Below, piece after piece: positions 23,538 to 34,659 of a stretch of DNA of 64,000 nt. The notes beneath the pieces were generated by a model. That model was not told the DNA's origin, searched no databases, and saw only the letters and a program-made list of their open reading frames with translations. The stretch comes from Daucus carota subsp. sativus (Eukaryota > Streptophyta > Magnoliopsida > Apiales > Apiaceae): assembly GCF_001625215.2 (NCBI RefSeq), contig NC_030383.2, positions 40,358,380 through 40,422,379 of the forward strand, given 5' to 3'. How positions within the stretch are numbered: the first letter of the stretch is position 1; each line of letters starts with the position of its first letter. The position numbers and the translations under genes are program-made.

Positions 23538-24103
23538 GAGCATCTCCAACAGTGTTGGCTATAATCGTTGGCTAAATTGGACTTGTAAAACATAATGTAA
23601 AATTTTGTGATCATTGGCTAAATTTTGTGATCATTGGCTAAAATTTTTCATTTTAAAATGTCACTTAGACTTTTAGCTAAAGGTTTCTCATGGTTGAAGA
23701 TGCTCTTAGAGCATCTCCAACCATCTAAAACCCTTGGCTAAAAGGTGAGTTGACATACTTAAAATAAAAAAATTTAGCCAACAGCTCCAAAAACTCAAAT
23801 CCAACCATGCTCACCTGTTGTCTATAAATTTAGCCAACCTCTTATGGATGGCTAAATTTGTCGAATCTCTACAGGTCTGTAAGAAAATCTGTAGAAAGAT
23901 TATACATCATTTATTACCATATTGAACTGATATATTCTATTTTAACAATTTAAAATATTAATAACATACTATTTTTAAATTATAGCCAATCAATATAGCC
24001 AGTACCATTGAAGCAAAATGTCTTACAAGTTCAGCAAATTTTACATAATGTCTTACAAATCTAATTTAGCCAACGATTATAGCCAACGCCGTTGGAGATG
24101 CTC
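23538..24103. mobile_element. Cluster of Tourist-like MITE ends (GAGCATCTCCAAC)
   Basis: The left arm gagcatctccaacagtgttg pairs best with the far right arm ending gttggagatgctc at 24103. TTA lies at 23535-23537 and 24104-24106. A second pair of ends meets head to head at TTA 23706-23708 (gaagatgctc / gagcatctccaacc). So this is either one rearranged element or two adjacent ones, 23538-23705 and 23709-24103. Confidence 0.65.
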
Positions 24104-24106
24104 TTA

Positions 24107-24680
24107 TAATATAAATATCAAAGTGATTGTCAAAGGGCAGCTCACAGCACACCAATTCAACGCACCAAATAAAGTAAATGATCTGTTTTGATAGCACCCA
24201 TACTAGGTAGTAATAAATATTGTGCATAAACATACGGACATGTAAACTTAGTCTGTGCAGTTCATTTGGAGAGTGGTGTAGAAAAAGGAAAGAAAAGTGT
24301 GAATTATAATTTTACTTTTGACTTAGTATCTGTTGAATATTTTATAATATATATTTAGGATTTATAACATGTTACCAACACGAGTTTCTGCCCAAATTTT
24401 ATTTCAATAAAGATGTACAAGTTATTATCCGAAACTTATTTCGACGAAGAAGGTGCGTTCTAATTATATCTATTTTATTTTATAAATGTTGTTATTGAGA
24501 TCTCCTTTATTATAATAATTTTTGAGCATGTATATATTATTGTTTAAAATTAAAGATTCATGTTGCGTAATTACAATATTTGTACTACAAAATTTATTAT
24601 GTGATACATGATTAATTATTTATTCACCAACATGTTCTATTATTATATCATATATTAAATATTTACGTTTAAAATTCAAA
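24107..24680. other. AT-rich intergenic DNA
   Basis: No gene was seen. It may contain the degraded leader of the retrotransposon whose gag fragment follows. Confidence 0.4.
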
Positions 24681-26217
24681 ATGGTGAATATTGTAAAATT
24701 AAAATTTGTTGCCTTGGATGTTTCTGGAAATGATTATATGTCATTGGTCTATGGTGCGGAAATACACCTTAGTGCTAATGGCTTAAATGATACCATTGAC
24801 ATAGAAAAAAAATCCCCAACTATTGAACAAAACACAAAAGCAATTATCTTTATTAGGCATCACATCCACGAACTCGAAAATCACCCGATTGGACCAAAAT
24901 TAGAATTTCATTTTTAAAAATTTCAATTTTTAGTTTTATTCAATTTTAAGTGATTTTAACTTGACCGAAATCGACCCGATTGCTGACACGAACACTACCT
25001 GTTACCTGAAATTGCTACCCCTAAGAGCAAGTCCAATAGGTTACCTATCGCATTACTTATTAATAATATAAAATAATGAATCCCAGTGAGTCTAAGTGAT
25101 TTAAGTAATCTAAAAGTAGTGTCAACTCCAATAGCAATCTCTATATTTGTTCTCCCAAGATTATTTTAATAATAAATTTGAGAGAGAGAAATGAAAAAGG
25201 AGGGAAAAGACAAAAAAAAGGAGAGAGAAGATTATTTTATTCATAAATATTAAATAGGTAATGGCTAGGGGTTACTTATAAATAGGTAATGGCTAGAAGA
25301 TTTGAGGTTGTGCTAGTGATTTAAGTAACCACTAGGAGAGTGTTGGAGTGTTTGTTTTTAGTACATTATCAAAATGTAAGTTTAGGAGCAAGTTTAGGTA
25401 ACCTAATGGACTTGCTCTAATACCCACTCATCCTTTCGAATAATCTCAAGGATAGATTTGATCACCAAAAACTTGTCCACTTACCATCTGTCCGATATGA
25501 CTGGATTAATTTGAGGTTACAGGATTCAAATCCGTAGCTAAATATAATTATGCTCTTTTCAAGATAAGCTTAAAACTAATTTTGCGTGGTGAAAGTATTA
25601 CTAATGCTAAAATAATTGAAAATACCCTCCAAATCTTTTATCCCAACACAATTATCCTGGCTAAAAAATATAGGGAGCAGAATTTTCAGAAATACGATTA
25701 GCTGATATCTCTCCTTGTGATTAAAAAGAACAATGAGTTGATATTGAAAAATCTTCAGAAACGTTTCACATACTCTGCCAATTACCTGAAGTACATAACA
25801 CGTCATTCTTGAAGACTGAAAGTGGGAAAGGGTATAGACGAGGACGAGGTTATGGAGGGAACCGTGGACGTGAAAGTGATCGGTTTCGCAATCAATATCA
25901 TTCTGGCCACTTGAAGTGACAATGTGATGGTTACAACACTAGCCACCAGAAATGGTAACGTGGAGTGTCAAAATAAAAGAAAGGCGCCCCAAGAAGGAAG
26001 GAATCGAGGCATCTGTCTAGGTGCGGATCTGAGGGGCACTGGCAATATCCTTGTCGCACGCCCAAACATCTTGTTGATCTCTACAAGTCATTCGAAAGAA
26101 ATAACGGAAAGAGAATAGAAACCAACTTTGCTAATTATAATCTAGTTAATGGACCAATCAATAAGATCTCAAATGAAATAGACACTGGTGCTAGTCTTTA
26201 TTATGTTCTAAATGACT
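24681..26217 (+). pseudogene. Broken retrotransposon gag (CCHC zinc-knuckle type)
   Basis: Pieces of one plant LTR-retrotransposon gag lie in order on the plus strand. The N-terminal piece is at 24681-24890 (LKFVALDVSG, AIIFIRHH). A middle piece starts near 25446 (RFDHQKLVHLP). The C-terminal part from about 25650 to 26217 has an Arg/Gly-rich stretch, a damaged zinc knuckle (CGSEGHW...C) and a protease-like DTGAS. Stops and shifts separate the pieces. A Tourist-like MITE at 25025-25417 plus about 130 bp of other DNA interrupts the first and second pieces. This is a dead copy. Copia affiliation is likely but rests on gag alone. Confidence 0.7.
25025..25417. mobile_element. Tourist-like MITE inside the gag pseudogene
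   Basis: The inverted ends gagcaagtccaataggttac and gtaacctaatggacttgctc are flanked by TAA at 25022-25024 and 25418-25420. It is 393 bp and non-coding, with an internal purine-rich tract (about 25180-25225). Confidence 0.75.
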
Positions 26218-26754
26218 AGATGTTATATGCATTATCTTACTTTATTTTATTATTAATAATTATTTTTATCTTTAATTTTATGTAAAAAATTAGTATATTC
26301 ACTTTATAATAGCCTAAGCTAACATATTTGCATGGATGTTGCTACCTCACATAATTTCTAGCTAAGGCAACATCACGTATGTGGCTATACTAACATCAAA
26401 AATACAATGTTGCGATAGGGCAGAAGTGGTATGGCTAAGCTAACATAATCTAGCAACATTCACGCGGACCGCGTTGCGATAGATCTTTTATGGTGTAGTG
26501 TTTGCACTTGTTTAATGTATTTTTTCATGTTGTTCTATGTACTCGATGTGTTTTTAATAAAGAATTTTTTTTTTCATTTATATATAGAGATGGAAGATAT
26601 ATGCATCGTTGACTGTGCCACTACACCAACTATTTTACAAACTCGGAAATACTTCTCACCGTATGTGGTCAAAACGTCCGGATTTATTTGTAAAAAGTCA
26701 AAGTGACTTATATATAGGAACAGAGAGAGTAATATTTTAGATTGTTAAAATAGA

Positions 26755-26785
<31 letters not shown>

Positions 26786-26936
26786 TAATATGATAAAAAA
26801 TGATGTGTAATATTCTTATAAATTTCTTACATGTTGCAGAGGTTCGTTAAATATAATCATTCACGGGAGGTTGGCCAAAAGTTAGACATAGTTGGAGTAT
26901 GATATTTTCAAAATATTGACTCTATTTTTCAATTTT
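26218..26936. other. Intergenic DNA with a CACTA-type terminus and a TA microsatellite
   Basis: tatggtgtagtg ends at 26500 and is preceded by gcgttgcgatag and several taagctaacat repeats from about 26310. This resembles the right end of a CACTA element with subterminal repeats. An outward-facing cactacacca begins at 26619. No matching partner end was found for either. (TA)n lies at about 26757-26781. Confidence 0.35.
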
Positions 26937-27988
26937 GAGCTATTAACCAAAAAACCCAACCAACTTGTCATTTTTTTGCCAAAAAATCTTTAAACTTTTC
27001 TCTTCACCAACAACCCCAATAAACTTTATTCAAATCATTTAAAAATATAAAATAAACCATGTTTAGCATATGGGTGTTATTCATTCAATCAAAAATTGCG
27101 TAATAAAAAATATAGCTTCCTTTTCTTTTTTATTTTAGTCTATTCTTATTAAGGGAGAGCAAACCTCGGTTCGGGTTTTGGTAAAACTGAAACCGAAGGT
27201 CCTCGGTTTTAAAAATTGAAAACCGCAACCGAACCGACGGTTTCGGTTTTAAAATTTTGGTTCAGTTTTAATCAGTGTGGTTTTGGTTTTAAAACAATAA
27301 AAAATTAAATCAAGAAACATACTTTCAATTTAATAAATAAATTAGTTAACTAAATTAATGGTTGAGGAGAAATTTTAAAATTTAAATCATCGTTTGAACA
27401 AGGAACTATTTATGATATGTTCAATTGTATACAATGAATGATAATATAAACAAAAACTTATTCATATAAATTAAATTAATGATATTGTACTTATAATAAC
27501 GAAAATATTTATTTGTGCTTTATTCACTCTGACAATCACATATTTATATGTTTAAACTTATGAGATTTATACTCACTGCTCGGTTTTATGCGGCTCGGTT
27601 TTCAGTCGGTTTTATCAGTTTCGGTTTGAATTCGGTTTTTTACTCACCCCTAATCCTTATATTGTGGGGCAGATTATTTGCCAGATTCAAGTTTGGCTCT
27701 GGTTCTTTTGTGGTGAACAGTTTTGGAGTTTTGGAGAGGGTGGTTTTCTAATTATATTTGGCTTGATTAAAAAAATTTAATTTTTTTAATATTTTACTGA
27801 TTAATTGTAATCATGTTGTCACGTAAGATATGTGATCATTATGGTTAGCCCACATCAGTTATAATTAACTCTAGTCAATATTTTTTAAAAATTTAGTAAA
27901 GTTGATTCGGGTTGTTAGTGAAAAAAAGAGTTTAAAGATTTTTTGGCAAAAGAACCATAAGTTGGTTGGGTTTTTCGAATAATAGCTC
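26937..27988. mobile_element. Long-TIR non-autonomous DNA element carrying a nested hAT MITE
   Basis: Inverted arms of about 115 bp start gagctattaaccaaaaaacc at 26937 and end in its counterpart, ggtttttcgaataatagctc, at 27988. The arms share ccaaccaactt and gccaaaaaatctttaaact blocks. No clean target duplication is visible in the T-rich flanks. Long arms without coding suggest a MULE-like deletion derivative. The hAT MITE 27150-27652 is inserted inside. Confidence 0.65.
27150..27652. mobile_element. hAT-like MITE (503 bp)
   Basis: The ends taagggagagcaaa and tttactcacccta are inverted. The 8-bp flanks attcttat (27142-27149) and atccttat (27653-27660) match with one mismatch. The subterminal sequence repeats cggttttggttt/ccgaaccg motifs, typical of plant hAT MITEs. 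The small open frame at its right half is not a gene. Confidence 0.7.
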
Positions 27989-28150
27989 TTTTTATTTTTA
28001 TATGTAAACTTATGGACAAAGATTTTTCATGGTTAAAATTTTGCCGAAAAAGAAAGAAATAAGAGTGAACTACTGTCTACCGCCTACTGGTACAAGGAAT
28101 CCGAAGACGGAAAGTTAAATGTTAAAGCATTGAATTAAAGATGTTTCCTA

Positions 28151-28409
28151 CTCCCTCCGTTTTTTTTTTCTTTTTCTATTTGTAATGTCGGTACTGTTCA
28201 TAACATGAGACAAATTACTAATTTAGATCTAATCTATGAAACTAAATATAGTCATGAGTGTTCTTGTTAGATTCGTATTCACGAGTATTTTAATACGGTG
28301 AAGTTTTTATATTTAATGCTACTACGAAATGAAAGATATTAACGATCAAAAGTGTGTGTTGGCAAACGTGAAAAGTACAAACAGGAAAAGTATTTAGGGA
28401 CGGAGGGAG
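28151..28409. mobile_element. Stowaway-like MITE upstream of the NAC gene
   Basis: The left end ctccctccgtttttttt and the right end aaaagtatttagggacggag, ending in ggag at 28409, are inverted. TA lies at 28149-28150 and 28410-28411. It ends about 750 bp before the NAC start codon, so it is in the promoter region. Confidence 0.75.
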
Positions 28410-28857
28410 TACTCCTTCCATTTTAACTGAATTACCGCTTGCAAGTAAAAGTAAATCACAGTGGTTACCTGTCATCATCTCATTGGATGACTGACCAAAA
28501 GATTCTTATCTTCTTCAACACGTTTCTTTCTCATTCTCCACTGTGCCCCTACCACAGCTCCTTGTTTCGAACACCTACTAGGGGTAATAATGGAAATGAA
28601 TTTATAAAACTAGTGTTTTCGCCAAATCCAGCCACTTGTTAAACGCGGTACAACGACATCATATGAATACACATTTGACGCGGCTGTTTCTATGTTGCTT
28701 TAACAATATTTACCATACAGGAGTATATCAATAACATTCATCCCCACCTTCCTCATCTTCCTTAATTCTGTGTCTTTAGGTAACCCCCAACCCCCCTCTA
28801 CTACACTAGTATCATTCTCCTCCATATTCTCCAATCTCTCTCGACTAATTTTATAAT

Positions 28858-28929
28858 CTCTCTTCTCTCTCTCTCTCTCTCGCTCCCTCTCCCTCATCTC
28901 TCTCTATCTCAATCTCTCCTCTCTCGCTC

Positions 28930-28987
<58 letters not shown>

Positions 28988-29113
28988 CCCCTCCCCCTCC
29001 CTCTCCCTCTCCCTCTCCCTCATCTCTCTCTCTCTATCTCAATCTCTCTCGACTAATTTTATAATCTCTCCTCTCTCTCTCTCCGTCTCCCCCCCCCCTC
29101 TCTCTCTCTCTCT
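28858..29113 (+). repeat. CT-rich microsatellite before the NAC start codon
   Basis: About 250 bp of almost pure C and T on the plus strand: (CT)n runs, ccctcc blocks and two copies of ctctcgactaattttataat (near 28839 and 29046). It ends 44 bp before the ATG at 29157, so it is probably in the 5' leader or core promoter. Pyrimidine tracts of this kind are common in plant 5' leaders, but this one is long. Confidence 0.85.
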
Positions 29114-29156
29114 TTAGGCACTTGTTTATTATCCCCACAATCATATAGATAATACT

Positions 29157-32100
29157 ATGACTGTCGTTCCTGCTAATACCCTGCCGGTCGGATATCGCTT
29201 CCGACCGACTGATGAAGAACTCATCAATCACTACCTGAGGTTGAAGATCAACGGCTTTGAGAAAGAAGTTGCTGTAATTCGTGAGGTTGATATTTGTAAA
29301 TGCGAGCCTTGGGATTTGCCTGGTAACTATAACACTCCTTTTTTACCTGATGTGTTTTTTACAATTATTTTGTCCTCACCTTAATTACACTTTGGGTATC
29401 TATTCATGTCTGATTGGGATTTTTACTTCTTTCTTTTGTTGAAGTTGTCTTCTTTATACATTTTAATTGTTGATATCCTGTTTTGCTTGTTTCTTGATGT
29501 TATGGTTTATGACTTGCTAAGTAAAAAGTTGGGTTTTATGTTTAGCAAAATGAAGGTTTGGTTTTTATTATGTTGAATGGATCTATGTGACTTTAAAGCT
29601 GATTAATTTATTACTGATTTTTGAGATCCAAGATGGTCTGATTGTGGATATGTGTTCAAAAGAGTGTGTGTGTGTGTGTGTGTTTGTGTGTTATGGGTTT
29701 TTTTTTTTATTGTGTCCTCAGCTAAATTACAGTTGAAGATGGTTCATTTGGGTATTTGTTGATGAGTGATCGATGTATTCTCATCAGTTTGGTGTACTGA
29801 ACTTTTTTCTCTCGCGAAGGTTTTTTCTAAATAACAATTTTTGCTTGCTAGTTTTCTGTGTTGCTTGTTTCTTGATGGTGAAGTTTGGATTATAATCTTT
29901 GCTGAGAACCATTAGTTAGGATTTCTATATTTATCAAAATGAAGGTGTGGATTTTTATTATGTTGAGTGGATCTACTGGATCGAAGTTGATAATTTTTCA
30001 TTGTTTTCAAAATTTTTGATGGTGTGATTGTTTATATTTGCCAAAATGAAAGTTTCGGACTTTTATAATATTGATTGGATCTATGTATATTAAAGCTGAT
30101 CAATTTTTCATTCTTTTCAAATGCTTAATTATGTGAATGCAGATATGTCTCTGGTCCATTCAATTGATAATGAGTGGTTCTTCTTCTGCCCCAAGGACCG
30201 GAAGTATCAGAATGGGCAACGATCCAACAGAGCTACTGTGGCTGGGTACTGGAAAGCTACCGGCAAAGACAGGTTTATAAAGTCAGGTAAAGGAATGAAT
30301 GTGATTGGGAGGAAAAAGACCCTAGTCTTTTATACTGGTCGCGCTCCGAAAGGTAACAGGAGTCATTGGGTAATCCACGAGTATTGTGCTACTGATGAAG
30401 CTCTCAGCGGCATGCATCCTGGACAGGTTCGTATTTGATCCCTTTCTTTAATTTGTTTAGTATGTGTATTATTTTGGAGCATTTATGTTGTGAATTCTTC
30501 AGCTTCCCAGCATTGGGCTCAGTATCACGTTTTCATATATCAATTTATCATTATAAATTGCATTGTACTGTTAGTTATTTGGCTTATTGTGCAAGTCCCT
30601 TAAAGTTAAAATGAGATTTGGTATAGTGGTATCAGAACAACAATCCTTTTCTTTTTTTAATTTGAAATTTATGTGTGGTGTTCCAAGAGGGAAAGAGGAA
30701 TACTTGGCAAAGTGTTGAAAGAGCAAACATATGCAATCAATGCTTACCAAATTCAACATTGAAATTATACGATTTTAATTTGCAATATATTAGTGCAAAT
30801 GCTTTGTGTTAAATTAGTGCAACAAGATTAATATAGTGTTGATTGAGATATTTGGATATATAAAATGAGGACTTCAGTATAAGCTTTTACAGTGTATATG
30901 AGTCTGTGTAACATTCCTTTCAGCTTATTTTGACATGTTTCTTGGACTGTTGATTGCTGCATAATAATTTAATATCAATGTTGAGATGGTGATTATCCTG
31001 ATGCAGGGTGCTTTTGTTCTGTGCCGTCTTTTTAAGAAGCATGATGGAAAGCAAGATGAAATGGGTGAGAACTCAAACTGTGAAGAAGTTGAGCAGAATG
31101 TTTCATCTCCTACTGTAGTTAAACCCTCACCTGAAGATACCATGTCAGAGCAAGATACCCCAGTGTTGAGTAGACTGACAGGTGGTTTTGAATCTAATAA
31201 CGGAACCCCTTTTAGTGTTGATCAGTGTGGCTATCCCAGCAATAAATGTATTGGTGAGGAAGCCGAAAGTGACTTGTTAGGCATGATATCTATGCAGGTA
31301 AGAAGATAAAATTCGGCTTCAATTTTAGACTGTTGTTTATTATGGGGTACTTACAATTTGTTTCTTCTTTACACTGCAGCCAAACCCAGACATGGAGAAA
31401 TTGTTGGGAAATTTTGGCCAAATGCCAAATAATGATGTCAAATTTTTTCCAGAGGATCCCATGCAAGTGATGCAAGATTATTATCAGGGTTCTACACTTT
31501 TAGGCAGTGGCAATGATGGAGATATGGATATTGCACAGTTCCTTGATGCAATTTTAGCCAGTTCAGATGATCATTCGTGTGAAGACTCTACCAGTCATCC
31601 AATATCTGGTGTTGATAATGACAGCCCAAAGTACGTCAATTGTTTGCCAAAGATCTCTGCCAAGGATAGTGGATCAAGCAGTGACTCAGATGTGGCACGA
31701 GTGTATGACCAGGTATCAGTAGATGAGTAAATATAGTACAGCTTGAGAGTGGATATTTTTATTATCAGCATATCGTTTGATTTGGTTCTTGAAAACTTTT
31801 AGTAATACATCTGTTGGGTATTATTTTACTTTGTGCAATCCAGCCTGATCTAGGAGATTATCTTAACGATGAATTTCTGAAGGAGGCTCAGCAATTTCCG
31901 TCTTTGATGATGATAAGACCTACAAGGGAAGGTGTATACCCTGAATATAGAAATGAGCAATCACAGATAAATTTGCAGTCCATGCAAAATAGACTGGATG
32001 TTCCATCTGATGTTTCCTCTGCTAGTACTGGAATTAAAATAAGGTCTCGACAATCAAATAATCAGCGTGCCCAAAATCTAGTGTCTCATGGAACTGCTCC

Positions 32101-32584
32101 AAGAAGAATCCGTCTGCAAATGAAGCTTCAGGTTGGGTCGACTCATGGCTGCCTAGCTAAAAATACGAGCCTTCCTGACGAAAATATGGAAGTGCCAATC
32201 ATTGAGGTAAGCAAGTTGTCATATTTCCAGTCAATCTCGTTTGCAATATTCTATTCCCAGGTGTAAATTTTTTTTCCATTCGATTGACATGTACAGGGCA
32301 ATACAGAGCAGGCAGCTTCTCTCACTAGTACTACTTCAGATGCTGTTTCTACAACGGATGAGCATGTAGATTCCCTCTGGCAGGATAAAGAAGTTTCTCA
32401 AGAACAGAGCATGAACATAAAGCCAAAAAGCGATCTGCAATTTCAAATCAAAGCTCCCTCTATAATCACTAAGGCTCCTGTTCTGCGCTCTGTTCCATCA
32501 GCACTCCAGATTCACGGGAAATTTCTTGCTATTGGCATGGCACTAGCAGCAGCAGTTGCCCTTTTGGGTTGCTTTGTATTCTGA
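29157..32584 (+). CDS. Membrane-tethered NAC transcription factor (NTL type)
   Basis: Six inferred exons (29157-29322, 30143-30426, 31007-31297, 31380-31712, 31844-32206, 32297-32584) agree in phase and give 574 aa. The NAC DNA-binding domain covers about residues 9-160: [40 protein letters not shown] (90-99), then [11 protein letters not shown]. The first two introns fall at the usual NAC positions. The middle region is acidic and Ser-rich, as in activation domains. A basic RRIRLQMK motif comes next, as seen in NTL proteins. The protein ends in a hydrophobic helix (about 555-574) that runs to the last residue, typical of tail-anchored NACs. Known family members sit in the ER or plasma membrane and release the N-terminal part to the nucleus under stress. 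Which NTL clade it belongs to was not decided. Confidence 0.93.
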
Positions 32585-33772
32585 GGTCATTCTGTTTTTT
32601 TCTGACAACTTATATTATGTATGTTTAATTTGCTTAGTCATATGACATTGTTGCTAAGAAGAGGAACATCAACTTTAGGAGTGTTATTTAGTGTGGATAT
32701 GTAGTTGGATCATAGCTAATGGAATTCAGCTTCCTGCGTAGTGTATATACAAATTATTATGTAGGCAGATTTTGTTTTTGACGTCTCTGCTCAAGAGTTG
32801 CTATGAAAATACTTGAACTTGATGTATCTGTGCACTGTCCTAACTCCTACTGGACCACTGAATGTATTTATGCGCGGATAATCTGATCTAAAAAGTCGGA
32901 CAGCAGTGGTGAAACTTCAAACTTATTTATTTCAAATTATTTAATTCAGATCAACGATATATCGAACATAGAATGAAGATTAAATTACATAAAATTTAAT
33001 TAAAAATACAACAAAGTTTATACTTGATAAAATTTAATTTAAAATAAAACTTACGATCTTATTTATTACAAAAAGATCAATATTACAAGTAATTGGAAGA
33101 AGAAAAATATTAATGTGTATTTTAGTCAAAAATTAAATAAAACTATTGAAATTAAAAGATGTCTTGATCGGAATTTAGACCAAAATAAACTTCCACCGTC
33201 CGGAAATGGCTTCAACCTTGCATGAAATGACTACAACGTTGTGTTGACTTGGATTGAATAGAACTCACCAAGTGCCTTTCTTTGGGTTGGGGCAACACAA
33301 CAATGAGTAGTTCGCGAGTGGAGAAATGAAATGAAAAATTATATAGAAATTTTATGTAGAAATAAAAAAGAAAAATTGTAAGGAAACATGATATAGAAAT
33401 GGAATAAGCATTTTTTTCAAAACATGTAGATTAAAATTCTAGTTAAAATAGTATTCGATTGAAATTTGAAGGAATGAAAATATGTACAAAATTCTAACAG
33501 AATTTTTGTTAAAATAGTACTAATGAAATGATTAAAGTATGAAAATATGTAAAAAATTCTAACCAACACCACGTTAGAATACAAAATTCATTTCATTCTC
33601 TCTCAATTCCATTCCACCCAAATGAATACAACCTAAGTACGTAAATTAACAAGTAATGGCTTAATAAATATAACCAAACGGGAGGAACCATCAACTCAAG
33701 TGAAGTGCATTTGTTCTATATGTAATTTTTGCCTCGGAATCTCTTTCATGTAATGTTAACGAGATGAGAGCT
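32585..33772. other. Intergenic DNA after the NAC gene
   Basis: The first few hundred bases probably include the NAC 3' untranslated region. After about 32900 it is AT-rich with short repeats (aaaattctaacagaa/aaaattctaaccaac near 33490 and 33555). No gene was seen. Confidence 0.5.
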
Positions 33773-34155
33773 CAGCTTGAGGTTGGACATTACGCCAGGA
33801 CTTATGGCATCACCAATCATATGGTTAGAAATGCATTACATGGTTTGGAAGTCTGAGTTTGCTGCTGCAACAGGGAGGATGTGTTAAATTATCAATTTCC
33901 TTAAAATTGTGTTAAGAGTAGAGTTTACCGGTAAAATCGTGTTAAGAGGAGGGTTCAGCGAGATGATACAGGATATCGTCACCCTAATCTATTCAGGGCC
34001 ACTTACAGGAGTGGGACGGCACAATATATCCGTTGACAACAAGAAAAAAAATTCAACCAGTGTGAATGCCGTAGATTTTGATCACCTTGTACTCGTAAAA
34101 ATATACTCATATGATTACCAAGATAAAAAGATAGCATTTGGACATAAACAATAGC
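33773..34155 (+). pseudogene. Decayed class III peroxidase fragment
   Basis: Starting at atgagagctcagcttgaggt (33764 onward), the translation resembles the mature N-terminus of the intact peroxidase 0.9 kb downstream (RAQLEVGHYA versus [10 protein letters not shown]). A later piece (about 33957-34030) vaguely resembles the VTLSGAHTIGR block. The His- and Arg-bearing LHFHDCF segment is missing, and stops and shifts occur. It is probably a relic of a tandem peroxidase duplication. Similarity is short and judged by eye. Confidence 0.4.
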
Positions 34156-34585
34156 CGACCCACTTTATCCTCCTCGTACAAGGTAAAAGACGTCAACTTA
34201 TTTAAATGACCAACAATCTAGCATTATAACACTCTCAAGTAAGTGAGAAGAAGATAATGATAATGTATTTAGTTGGATTAATCTTTGCCAAAATGCAGTA
34301 AAGAACATCTTAAGTGCGCCAGAGTCGATGGTAATCCTATGCTAATTAAGATTAACCAGTTTCATGCATGAATCTCTTATACTTAGTGCGGTAATTTTTG
34401 TTAATCGAATGATAAAATGCACTTCAATACGTTTGTTTGAGAAGTCAAACCCCTCCTTTTGCTGCCACTTAGTAGCGATTAGCGATCATGCTTAGCTAAA
34501 CAAACACGAAAAACCAAAAGCTCTTCTGCGCACTGAAAACATGATCGAGAGGCCAATATCTGAATCAACAAGCACCTGTTCTTCG

Positions 34586-34595
34586 CTATATATAC
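34586..34595 (+). promoter_or_regulatory. Candidate TATA box of the peroxidase gene
   Basis: ctatatatac lies 65-74 bp before the start codon at 34660, in the expected position for a short 5' leader. Confidence 0.55.
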
Positions 34596-34659
34596 ATGTA
34601 GTAACTAATGGCTTAACCATATAATCAGGAAGTAGAAGGCAACTACTTGAACAGAAAAA

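Noticed and set aside
27548..27751. 67-codon open frame
   Set aside because: It sits in the right half of a hAT MITE made of cggtttt repeats and runs past the element's end.
28700..29231. Arg/Glu repeat open frames on the minus strand
   Set aside because: They are artefacts of the CT tract upstream of, and overlapping, the NAC start.
30610..30640. tggtatcagaacaac in NAC intron 2, resembling a retrotransposon primer site
   Set aside because: There is no LTR-like sequence before it and no gag after it. The match to tggtatcagagc is partial.
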